From the NCBI GenBank assembly GCA_945486445.1, contig CALYTD010000047.1, positions 1 to 7,743 on the forward strand: a stretch of DNA of 7,743 bases, read 5' to 3'. Shown one piece after another: positions 1 through 6,279 of the stretch (the first letter of the stretch is position 1; every line of letters starts with the position of its first letter). This DNA is from an uncultured Prevotellaceae bacterium. GTDB taxonomy: Bacteria; Bacteroidota; Bacteroidia; Bacteroidales; Bacteroidaceae. Under the pieces are notes generated by a model that saw nothing but the letters and a program-made list of their open reading frames with translations, did no database searches and was not told the DNA's origin. A program made the translations under genes and the position numbers.

Positions 1-852
1 GACCGCCCCAGCACGCTATTCAAAGGCACCTGCGATGTGAAGAACGGTCAATTCGCCTTCACTTTCAAGGTACCACGAGACATATACAATGACAATGGAA
101 CCGGTCTGATAACCGTTTACGCCATAGACCCAGACAAGCGTATAGCCGCAAACGGCGAAAGTAGCAGTTTCATAGCCAGCGGTTGGGAAGACATCAACAA
201 CGACCTCGTAGGTCCTTCCATATATGCCTACCTCAACAGTCCGTCATTCTCCAACAACGACGCAGTAGGACGGACACCCTTCTTCGTAGCAGAAATATCA
301 GACAAAGACGGCATCAACACCTCAAGTTCATCCATAGGACACAACATGGAACTGGTGATTGACAAGCAAGCTGCCATGACTTACGACCTGAGTAATAACT
401 TCCTGTTTGACAGTAACAGTTACACCACGGGTCAGACATACTACGTTATCCCCGCCCTGACACCCGGTAGCCACAGTCTGTCATTCAAGGCATGGGACCT
501 TTTGGGTAATTCCAACACCGTATCACTTGACTTCCGCGTGGTGAAAGGTATGCAACCAGAGGTCTCTGACGTCTCCGTCGCTCCCAATCCCATCACTGAT
601 GTCGCTACATTCTATGTAACACACGATATGCAGGGCAGCCAAGCCACCATCAACATAGACATTATAGACCCCTCCGGCAGGGTTGTGGATATACTCCAAT
701 GGGACGATGTCTTCTCTGAGACAAGCCCTACTACCACTTACCGCTGGACCCCAAGCGGCATTGCACGAGGCCTTTACCTATACCGCGTGCGCGTCTCCTG
801 CGACGGAAGCGACTTCGTGTCAAAGACAAAAAAACTCATAATAGCACAATAA
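1..852 (+). CDS. porU: Type IX secretion system sortase PorU, C-terminal part (5' end cut by window edge)
   Basis: The reading frame is open from base 1 and ends at TAA 850-852, giving the last 283 residues; GTG at 37 is an internal valine, not the start. PorU is a surface cysteine protease of the gingipain (C25) family that removes the C-terminal sorting domain from type IX cargo and helps attach the cargo to the cell surface, working with PorV, PorQ and PorZ. The catalytic domain lies upstream of this window. Visible here are a beta-rich segment with the run NGQFAFTFKVPRDI near the left edge, typical of PorU, and a C-terminal domain of about 95 residues beginning at VSDVSVAPNP (about nt 565) and ending in GLYLYRVRV and a lysine-rich tail. 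That layout matches type A sorting-like domains. In known PorU this domain is thought not to be cleaved (family knowledge). The porV start 12 bases downstream supports the call. Confidence 0.9.
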   Translation, partial: DRPSTLFKGTCDVKNGQFAFTFKVPRDIYNDNGTGLITVYAIDPDKRIAANGESSSFIASGWEDINNDLVGPSIYAYLNSPSFSNNDAVGRTPFFVAEISDKDGINTSSSSIGHNMELVIDKQAAMTYDLSNNFLFDSNSYTTGQTYYVIPALTPGSHSLSFKAWDLLGNSNTVSLDFRVVKGMQPEVSDVSVAPNPITDVATFYVTHDMQGSQATINIDIIDPSGRVVDILQWDDVFSETSPTTTYRWTPSGIARGLYLYRVRVSCDGSDFVSKTKKLIIAQ

Positions 853-864
853 AAACATACAATA

Positions 865-2052
865 ATGAAAAGACTACTGACAGTAACAATCACTCTGTGC
901 CTCGCTATTCTCACAGCATCAGCCGAAGACGACAGGTATGACAGCTTCAACCCCGTACATACTGCACTCGTATCACAGACCATAACACCTGATGCCCGCG
1001 CTGGTGCCATGGGCGAAGTAGGTGCCGCAACAGACCCTGACGTGGCGTCACAATATTGGAATCCCGCCAAATACCCTTTCTGTATCTCACGTGCTGGTGT
1101 CACAATGGGATACACACCGTGGCTGCGCCAACTGGTAAACGACATGAACATAGCCAACATCACAGGCTACTACCGCATCGGAGACTACAGTGCCGTGTCA
1201 GCATCAATGCACTATTTCTCACTTGGTGAGGTATATACCAACTTCCCTGCTGACGGTAATACATCATCAGTAGAATCCACTACCATCAAGCCTTACGAGA
1301 TGTCGTTCGACGTTGCATACTCACTCATGCTCAGCGAGAAATTCTCCATAGCCGCAGGAGTACGCTTCCTGCTCTCCGATATGTCATACACCACAACGGA
1401 GGAGACCTCTGCCGCCACAGCGTTCGCAGCAGACCTCGCCTGTTACTACCAAAACTATGTCAACATAGGACAACGTGAATGTCAGCTCGGACTGGGTTTC
1501 TACCTGCGCAACATAGGCTCAAAGATAACCTTCGGAGGTAGCGACCGTTCAGAATTCATACCCACCAACATGCGCCTCGGTGCATCACTGATGGTGCCTA
1601 TTGATGAGTATAACAAGTTCACCATAGCCGCAGACGCCAACAAACTCCTTGTACCCACATACCCGAAGAAGCGTGACGGCGAGGAGGGCACCGACTACGA
1701 CACACGCGTTGAAGACGAATATTACAACACTGGCAGCATCTCTGGTATGTTCAAAAGCTTCACCGACGCACCTAATGGCTTCAAGGAGGAACTGGAAGAG
1801 ATACAGTGGAGCGTGGGTGCGGAATACACTTACAATGACCGTTTCAGCGTTCGAGCCGGTTATCACCATGAGGCAGAGAACAAGGGTAACCGTAAATACT
1901 TCACCGTTGGTGCTGGCTTCCGCATGAGTGCCTTCTCACTCGATGCAGGATACGTTATCGCCACCGCCAAGTCCAACCCCCTTGACCAGACCCTCCGCTT
2001 CTCTCTCAACTTCGATATAGACGGTATCAAGGACCTATTCGGCAGGAGATAA
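865..2052 (+). CDS. porV: Type IX secretion outer-membrane protein PorV (LptO)
   Basis: This complete 395-residue protein is PorV, an outer-membrane beta-barrel of the FadL-like family. It collects cargo from the type IX translocon and carries it to the PorU sortase. A signal peptide is visible (MKRLL, a hydrophobic core, likely cleavage after TASA at about residue 20). It is followed by the family hallmark near residues 42-72: PDARAGAMGEVGAATDPD and then a YWNPAKYPF segment. The rest alternates short beta strands rich in aromatic and glycine residues with polar loops, and it ends in a strand LRFSLNFDID followed by GIKDLFGRR. The length is normal for PorV. The ATG at 865 lies 12 bases after the porU stop, so the two genes are almost certainly co-transcribed. 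A strong hairpin terminator follows at 2108-2160. The identification is firm; strand number and cargo are not readable from sequence alone. Confidence 0.95.
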   Translation: MKRLLTVTITLCLAILTASAEDDRYDSFNPVHTALVSQTITPDARAGAMGEVGAATDPDVASQYWNPAKYPFCISRAGVTMGYTPWLRQLVNDMNIANITGYYRIGDYSAVSASMHYFSLGEVYTNFPADGNTSSVESTTIKPYEMSFDVAYSLMLSEKFSIAAGVRFLLSDMSYTTTEETSAATAFAADLACYYQNYVNIGQRECQLGLGFYLRNIGSKITFGGSDRSEFIPTNMRLGASLMVPIDEYNKFTIAADANKLLVPTYPKKRDGEEGTDYDTRVEDEYYNTGSISGMFKSFTDAPNGFKEELEEIQWSVGAEYTYNDRFSVRAGYHHEAENKGNRKYFTVGAGFRMSAFSLDAGYVIATAKSNPLDQTLRFSLNFDIDGIKDLFGRR

Positions 2053-2107
2053 CTCCCTGCCCCACCCTCTCTGGCACTGTCAGAGAAGAAATAACGCCCC
2101 ATAACAG

Positions 2108-2160
2108 CAAGGCTGGCGCAACAGGGAACACACCCGTTGCGCCAGCCTTGTTTTATATTT
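2108..2160 (+). terminator. Intrinsic terminator after porV
   Basis: A perfect 15-bp inverted repeat pairs 2108-2122 (CAAGGCTGGCGCAAC) with 2136-2150 (GTTGCGCCAGCCTTG). Inside it, GGG 2124-2126 can also pair with CCC 2133-2135. The forward-strand tail is TTTTATATTT, as expected for a terminator of the porU-porV transcript. On the minus strand the bases after the hairpin are not T-rich, so its use for the convergent acyltransferase gene is less certain. A smaller stem (TCTCTG 2068-2073 with CAGAGA 2081-2086) lies between the porV stop and this hairpin but has no T tail. Confidence 0.85.
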
Positions 2161-2210
2161 CTTATCACGTTATACTATCAGGTTATCATGTAACGCCGTC
2201 AGGTTAATGC

Positions 2211-3224
2211 CTAATCCTTACGTTTCTCCTGCTTCTTGCCGAGGAAACAGAAGGCCAGATACTTGTTCCTTTCAAGCAGCATCGTCACTCCACAGCACAC
2301 AACAGTTTCCACAACAGCCACCAAGATGACAAACGTCACCGAGGCAACGCCCACAAAATCGGGTTTGGGAAGATAGTCCGATAGATGTTCCAACAGGTAT
2401 ATCTGCAAACAGTATATGCCCAGTGTCCTTATGCCAACAACCTTTGTAATATGCGTGTTACCGCCCAAAAGCCGGAACAGGGTGATAAAAAACAGACTGC
2501 CTGTCGCCCCTATCCAGAAGCGGTATGCCACTATGGCAAGTGCCTGCCAGTCAAACGTCACACCGTCTTTCACCGTTATCCACCTGTAATGCGGATAGTC
2601 ATACTCCACATTCCAGAACAATAACGATATGACAAATAGCAGGAATGACAATGGCAGCAAGACCTTGACACAGCGTTTTATAAGGTAATCGTAATGGTTC
2701 AGGCAGAAGCCAAGCCACAGGAAGGGATATATCCTGAAGATACCTACACGTGACACTGAAATCAAGACTATCGCAGGAACGAGTGCTGCAACCACGGTGT
2801 TGCGGAAAATTAGTTTGCTCACGCAAGCCATCACAATGCAGGCGAACAGGTATTTCAAAAACCACATATCCCCACCAAGCAGATATTGCCCGAAGGTATG
2901 CCCTCCGAGAATGTCAAAACCTGTAAGCAACGACACGCAATAAGCTACTACCGAGAATGACAGCACTGGCAACAACAATTGCCTTGCCTTACGCACAACG
3001 ACCTTGTCAATACGCATTACAAGGAGTTTTGACAGGAAGAAACCACTTATCACCATAAACAAAGGCATGTGAAAGGAATATATTGCTCCATACACCCCGC
3101 CCATTATGCCCGTGGTGTCGTAATACTGTATGGCGTGTCCCAATACCACACTGAATATGGTAAAGGCTTTAAGATTGTCAAGATAGGTTATTCTGCCACT
3201 TGGAGTAACGTTTGTTGTAGTCAT
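2211..3224 (-). CDS. Membrane acyltransferase, acyltransferase-3 (OafA/YrhL-like) family
   Basis: This is a polytopic inner-membrane protein of 337 residues from the chosen start. Acyltransferase-3 proteins transfer acetyl or other acyl groups from the cytoplasm to sugars of surface polysaccharides, lipopolysaccharide or similar acceptors. The N-terminal hallmark is visible: RITYLDNLKAF followed by VVLGH, with the conserved histidine at residue 30. FHMPLFMVISGF at 51-62 and WFLKYLF at 121-127 are also typical. About ten hydrophobic segments run through the protein, and the end is lysine/arginine-rich (GKKQEKRKD). I chose ATG at 3224 because it sits just before the conserved motif and has a purine-rich stretch upstream. 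In-frame ATG 3260 and GTG 3263 would add 12-13 mostly basic residues and cannot be excluded. The gene stands alone, convergent to porV, with its own promoter. No glycan gene lies nearby, so the substrate is unknown. Confidence 0.85.
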   Translation of the reverse strand: MTTTNVTPSGRITYLDNLKAFTIFSVVLGHAIQYYDTTGIMGGVYGAIYSFHMPLFMVISGFFLSKLLVMRIDKVVVRKARQLLLPVLSFSVVAYCVSLLTGFDILGGHTFGQYLLGGDMWFLKYLFACIVMACVSKLIFRNTVVAALVPAIVLISVSRVGIFRIYPFLWLGFCLNHYDYLIKRCVKVLLPLSFLLFVISLLFWNVEYDYPHYRWITVKDGVTFDWQALAIVAYRFWIGATGSLFFITLFRLLGGNTHITKVVGIRTLGIYCLQIYLLEHLSDYLPKPDFVGVASVTFVILVAVVETVVCCGVTMLLERNKYLAFCFLGKKQEKRKD

Positions 3225-3288
3225 AATCACTTGTCTTTTCTTCTTTCTACCGCATGGCATCACTCACACATTGCGGATAAACACGCTG

Positions 3289-3319
3289 CAAAGATAACAA
3301 AAAAATCTAATTATTTCAA
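3289..3319 (-). promoter_or_regulatory. Bacteroidetes-type promoter for the acyltransferase
   Basis: Read on the minus strand, TTG (3319-3317) is followed after 20 bases by TATCTTTG (3296-3289). This matches the Bacteroidetes primary sigma pattern of TTG/TTTG at -33 and TAnnTTTG at -7. The spacer is A/T-rich with a T7 run. Transcription would begin roughly at 3283, giving a leader of about 60 bases before ATG 3224 and still including the alternative starts at 3260 and 3263. Confidence 0.75.
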
Positions 3320-3567
3320 GCATAGGCACAAGAAAAACTCTTCCTCCTCACAAGAAAAGCACTTCCGCGTGCCTTTACAAGGGCATACGGGAGAGAAAAC
3401 CCGTTCTGCCGTGTTAAATCCATTTCGCCAAGAGATTTGTCAGAAATGAGGCGATGCGCCCATAACGCACGTAAAGTAGCAAAAACGCAATGACATCTTT
3501 CAAACAAAACAGCATTGGGCAGCGAAAGCCGTAAAAAGGTTGCTTTCACAATGCGATTAAGTGCCAA
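3316..3567 (-). repeat. Possible dispersed Prevotella-type intergenic repeat (low confidence)
   Basis: The minus strand has an open frame of 83 codons starting at TTG 3567, with a peptide containing AHRLISDKSLGEMDLTRQNG. I do not think it is a real protein: the start is weak, no ribosome-binding site or promoter precedes it, and no fold features are visible. From memory, and unverified, very similar short hypothetical peptides recur in Prevotella genomes, which would fit a repeated intergenic sequence that happens to be open in this frame. Several short stem-loops lie inside it and it abuts the acyltransferase promoter, so a copy of the element could carry or supply that promoter. The boundaries given are those of the open frame only; the true element, if any, may be longer. 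Confidence 0.3.
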
Positions 3568-3906
3568 TCACCCTGCAAAAAGCACTTGATTACCGCGTCC
3601 GCAACGCCCTTTGCCCTTGCCGACGCAGCCTTTTTAGAGAGCAATAGCGATACAAACACCGGAAAACACAACGTATATCACAGTAAACTTACGCATTCCT
3701 TCACTTATTACAGAAACTTTAACACTTCCGTTTCTCGCGTTTTAACACTCACCATGAGGCAGGTGGCACTGTCCTGGCAGGCCCTGTCGCCAACCAGGAA
3801 AAAAGCCAGTCACGGACAGGAAAACCGTCCGCCAAACAATGTTTCCCTGCCACCATTCCCACCCCCTGCACCATTTCGCCGTGAAACAAAGAAAAGAACC
3901 CAAAAG
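3320..3906. other. Long intergenic region between divergent promoters, no credible gene
   Basis: About 590 bases lie between the minus-strand acyltransferase promoter and the forward lipoprotein promoter. Open frames crossing it have weak starts, unnatural composition or run out of frame into real genes, and I accept none. No tRNA or other known RNA was recognised. Short inverted repeats are present: GGCA-t-ACGGG 3382-3391 with CCCGT-tc-TGCC 3400-3410; CATTTC 3421-3426 with GAAATG 3443-3448; GGCG 3450-3453 with CGCC 3457-3460; AAGTGC 3559-3564 with GCACTT 3582-3587; CGGAC 3813-3817 with GTCCG 3827-3831. None has a T-rich tail that would make it a terminator. The stretch could hold an unknown small RNA, a decayed gene or a dispersed repeat. 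Confidence 0.6.
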
Positions 3907-3938
3907 TTTGGCGGTTTGCAAAAAAGTCAGTACCTTTG
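3907..3938 (+). promoter_or_regulatory. Bacteroidetes-type promoter for the lipoprotein gene and downstream genes
   Basis: TTTG at 3907-3910, a 20-base spacer, then TACCTTTG at 3931-3938 matches the TTTG / TAnnTTTG pattern exactly. A second TTTG at 3915-3918 is too close to serve as the -33 element. Predicted transcription start is near 3944, leaving a leader of about 24 bases before ATG 3968. No promoter of this type was seen in the 65-base gap before the next gene, so it probably drives both. Confidence 0.8.
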
Positions 3939-3967
3939 CAAATATATCCAAAACAGCGGTATATTAA

Positions 3968-4801
3968 ATGCGAAACAAGTATATAACACTCACATTTTTC
4001 TCCCTCCTACTACTATTTTCAGTGGCGGGATGCAGGAAGTCAGAGCCCACAGCAGAGGTTGCAGAACCAGCGCAAGAGCCAGAATTCGTGGTAAAGAACG
4101 ACTCTATGATTTACGGTCTCGTGTGCGACGGCACGTCAGACTCCGTCATTGTGCTATGGCCTTTCAGCGGAGACCCTATGGTACTAAACAGCATTGACGC
4201 CAAGCACAACGGACGAATAATAGGCAAACTGGAGATAGGCGACTGGACAGGAGTGCTGCTAAACGGCGAAGACAGCACGGAGGTGACCATGGCCGTGAAC
4301 CTTGACCAGTTGAAAGGCACGTGGACCTACCCCGTGATGCCCGTGATGAAAGACCTTCAGCACATGAGCAAACGTATGCAACGGCGCATGATGGCGAATA
4401 TGCCCGACTCGGTAAAAGCCACATACCTCGTGCCACGCGAATACGGTTTCACCCTAAAACGCCACCACAAGGCGCAGCCCGTAGGCTGGATAATGAGATC
4501 AAACTCGCTGGAAGACGACTCGCCAGTGCAGTACCCCGAAGTCAAAAACTACAAACAGTGGTATATGTCCAACGGCAGACTGCTGCTCATATCAGGCGAA
4601 AGACCCAAGCCAGGAGAAGAGACAAAGAAGCCCAACGTGGTTGACACACTGGACCTTGTGTTCATGGACACCGACTCACTGGTACTTATGCAGACAGGCA
4701 TAAGATACAGTTTCCACCGTAAGCAGAACGCAATAAAAGCCAACGAGGCAGCCACAAAAGCCGCAGAAAAGCAGGACTCAGCGAGCAACAAACTGAGGTA
4801 A
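3968..4801 (+). CDS. Putative lipoprotein of unknown function (possibly lipocalin-like)
   Basis: This is a 277-residue protein with a clear lipoprotein signal: MRNKYITL, a leucine/phenylalanine-rich core, and lipobox SVAGC with the modified cysteine at residue 22. It should therefore be anchored in a membrane facing the periplasm or the surface. A short linker rich in E, P and A follows (about 25-39). The body looks mostly beta: VKNDSMIYGLV, DSVIVLWPF, GRIIGKLEIGDWTGVLL, then LKGTWTYP near 115-122. Near residues 124-145 a basic stretch holds seven methionines. The final part has WYMSNGRLLLISGE (198-211) and a strand series VVDTLDLVFMDTDSLVLM (224-241) ending in YSFHRK. That ending resembles small Bacteroidetes lipocalin-like lipoproteins, but I cannot assign a family with confidence. 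The tail is alanine/lysine-rich and probably helical. The polyamine enzyme gene starts 65 bases downstream with no promoter between, suggesting one transcript. Function unknown. Confidence 0.8.
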   Translation: MRNKYITLTFFSLLLLFSVAGCRKSEPTAEVAEPAQEPEFVVKNDSMIYGLVCDGTSDSVIVLWPFSGDPMVLNSIDAKHNGRIIGKLEIGDWTGVLLNGEDSTEVTMAVNLDQLKGTWTYPVMPVMKDLQHMSKRMQRRMMANMPDSVKATYLVPREYGFTLKRHHKAQPVGWIMRSNSLEDDSPVQYPEVKNYKQWYMSNGRLLLISGERPKPGEETKKPNVVDTLDLVFMDTDSLVLMQTGIRYSFHRKQNAIKANEAATKAAEKQDSASNKLR

Positions 4802-4866
4802 GACCACTGATACACGCAGAAAGAAAACAAGATACACATACAAAAACCAGAATACAACATACCGAA

Positions 4867-6111
4867 ATGTCAAGAGTAATAATGATTGGCGCAGGTGGCG
4901 TTGCCACAGTCGCCGCCCACAAGATTGCGCAGAACGATGACATCTTCACCGATTTCATGATAGCAAGCAGGCGCAAAGAGAAGTGTGACGCCATTGTCAA
5001 AGCCATAAAAGAGAAAGGACACGGCAGTAAGATGAACATCTCCACAGCGCAGGTGGATGCTGACGACGTGGAGCAGTTGAAGGCTTTGTTCAACGATTTC
5101 AAGCCGGAACTGTGCGTGAACCTTGCCTTGCCCTATCAGGACCTGACCATCATGGATGCCTGCCTGGCCTGTGGCGTGAACTATCTTGACACCGCCAACT
5201 ATGAGCCTAAGGACGAGGCACACTTTGAGTACTCATGGCAGTGGGCATACAAGCAGCGTTTCGAGGATGCGGGACTGACCGCCATACTCGGCTGCGGATT
5301 CGACCACGGAGTGTCAGGCATATACACCGCCTACGCCGCAAAGCACCACTTTGACGAGATACACTACCTCGACATCGTGGACTGCAACGCCGGTAACCAC
5401 CACAAGGCGTTTGCCACAAACTTCAACCCAGAAATAAACATACGCGAAATAACACAAAAAGGACTGTACTACAAGGACGGAGAGTGGATAGAAACAGAGC
5501 CACTGTCAGTACACCAACCCATCACCTACCCCAACATCGGGCCAAGAGAAAGTTACCTCATGCACCACGAGGAACTGGAATCACTCGTGAAGAACTACCC
5601 GACAATAAAGCAGGCACGCTTCTGGATGACCTTCGGACAACAATACCTGACATACCTTGACGTGATACAGAACCTCGGAATGTCACGCATAGACGAAATG
5701 GAATACGAGGCACCACTGGCTGACGGCTCCGGCAAGACGGTGAAGGTGAAGATAGTACCGCTGCAATTCCTGAAAGCAGTGCTGCCCAATCCGCAGGACC
5801 TCGGCGAGAACTACGACGGCGAGACAAGTATAGGCTGTCGCATACGTGGCATAAAAGACGGCAAAGAGCAGACATATTACGTATATAACAACTGCAAACA
5901 CCAGGAGGCATACAAAGAAACAGGTATGCAGGGAGTATCATACACCACTGGCGTACCAGCCATGATAGGCGCAATGATGTTCTTCAAAGGACTGTGGAAA
6001 AAGCCCGGCGTATGGAACGTAGAGGACTTTGACCCAGACCCGTTCATGGAACAACTGAACAAACAAGGCCTGCCATGGAACGAAGTGTTTGGCGAAGACC
6101 TGGAGATGTAG
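4867..6111 (+). CDS. Carboxynorspermidine/carboxyspermidine dehydrogenase (saccharopine dehydrogenase family)
   Basis: This complete 414-residue cytoplasmic enzyme belongs to the saccharopine dehydrogenase superfamily and is often labelled Lys1 by automatic annotation. Its full-length pattern fits carboxynorspermidine synthase (CANSDH) better. That enzyme uses NADPH to condense L-aspartate semialdehyde with putrescine or 1,3-diaminopropane, giving carboxyspermidine or carboxynorspermidine, which a decarboxylase then turns into spermidine or norspermidine. Visible are the N-terminal Rossmann loop GAGGVA (8-13), ASRRKEKC (33-40) where the NADPH phosphate would bind, CVNLALPYQD (83-92), LDTANYEP (107-114) and GCGFDHGVSGIY (142-153). 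The partner decarboxylase is not in this window. ATG 4867 is directly before the Rossmann strand, so the start is secure. The gene follows the lipoprotein gene by 65 bases and precedes recA by 168 bases. Putrescine is the likely substrate in this group, by inference from Bacteroides. Confidence 0.85.
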   Translation: MSRVIMIGAGGVATVAAHKIAQNDDIFTDFMIASRRKEKCDAIVKAIKEKGHGSKMNISTAQVDADDVEQLKALFNDFKPELCVNLALPYQDLTIMDACLACGVNYLDTANYEPKDEAHFEYSWQWAYKQRFEDAGLTAILGCGFDHGVSGIYTAYAAKHHFDEIHYLDIVDCNAGNHHKAFATNFNPEINIREITQKGLYYKDGEWIETEPLSVHQPITYPNIGPRESYLMHHEELESLVKNYPTIKQARFWMTFGQQYLTYLDVIQNLGMSRIDEMEYEAPLADGSGKTVKVKIVPLQFLKAVLPNPQDLGENYDGETSIGCRIRGIKDGKEQTYYVYNNCKHQEAYKETGMQGVSYTTGVPAMIGAMMFFKGLWKKPGVWNVEDFDPDPFMEQLNKQGLPWNEVFGEDLEM

Positions 6112-6118
6112 TTCGATA

Positions 6119-6269
6119 GTTGTTTGGTGGTTTGGTCGTTTTGTGGTTTAGTTATGTGTGGAGTCTATAAGAACGCCATATATAACGCCGCCAGACAATC
6201 TATAAGATATACGCCAACAACCAAATAACTAAAAAACCAAATAACTAAACAACTAAAAAACCAAACAAC
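6119..6269 (+). promoter_or_regulatory. recA leader with long-range complementary arms
   Basis: Two 10-bp perfect pairings nest within the gap before recA. GTTGTTTGGT 6119-6128 pairs with ACCAAACAAC 6260-6269, and GTTTAGTTAT 6146-6155 pairs with ATAACTAAAC 6241-6250. They are separated by a 17/9 internal loop and close over about 85 bases. The left arm is nearly free of C (one C in 6115-6164); the right side has no G at all from 6214 to 6281. The middle repeats short TATAA...ACGCC motifs (6166-6214). In RNA this fold would occupy bases just upstream of the recA start. It could be a regulatory leader, or a by-product of low-complexity sequence. No good TAnnTTTG promoter was found in the gap. 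Confidence 0.4.
6221..6252 (+). repeat. Two tandem copies of a 16-bp A/C-rich unit
   Basis: CCAAATAACTAAAAAA at 6221-6236 is followed directly by CCAAATAACTAAACAA at 6237-6252, differing at one base. Decayed, related units continue through 6253-6275 (CTAAAAAACCAAACAACAAAACC) up to the recA start at 6280. Such an array could change copy number by strand slippage, altering the distance or folding ahead of recA. Confidence 0.7.
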
Positions 6270-6279
6270 AAAACCACTC

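Noticed and set aside
774..1163. Minus-strand frame of 129 codons across the porU-porV junction
   Set aside because: It is a shadow of two well-identified genes, with no start signals or family features.
3381..3410. Imperfect hairpin (ACGGG/CCCGT with outer GGCA/TGCC) considered as a terminator
   Set aside because: No T-rich run follows on either strand and no gene ends nearby.
3069..3449. Forward open frame of 126 codons
   Set aside because: It is antisense to the start of the acyltransferase and to its promoter, with no recognisable protein features.
3586..4197. Forward open frame of 203 codons starting at TTG 3586
   Set aside because: It crosses the lipoprotein promoter and runs out of frame through the lipoprotein signal peptide; composition is unnatural and the start is weak.
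4686..5102. Minus-strand frame of 138 codons, cysteine- and leucine-rich
   Set aside because: It is antisense to the lipoprotein and dehydrogenase genes; the hydrophobic look is what complementary reading of these codons produces.
5558..5974. Minus-strand frame of 138 codons inside the dehydrogenase gene
   Set aside because: It is an antisense shadow rich in arginine, serine and cysteine, without a plausible fold or start context.
6131..6160. Possible weak recA promoter: TTTG 6131-6134, 18 bases, TATGTGTG 6153-6160
   Set aside because: The -7 element has one mismatch to TAnnTTTG, the spacing is short and the sequence is low-complexity, so chance is likely; read-through from upstream is as plausible.
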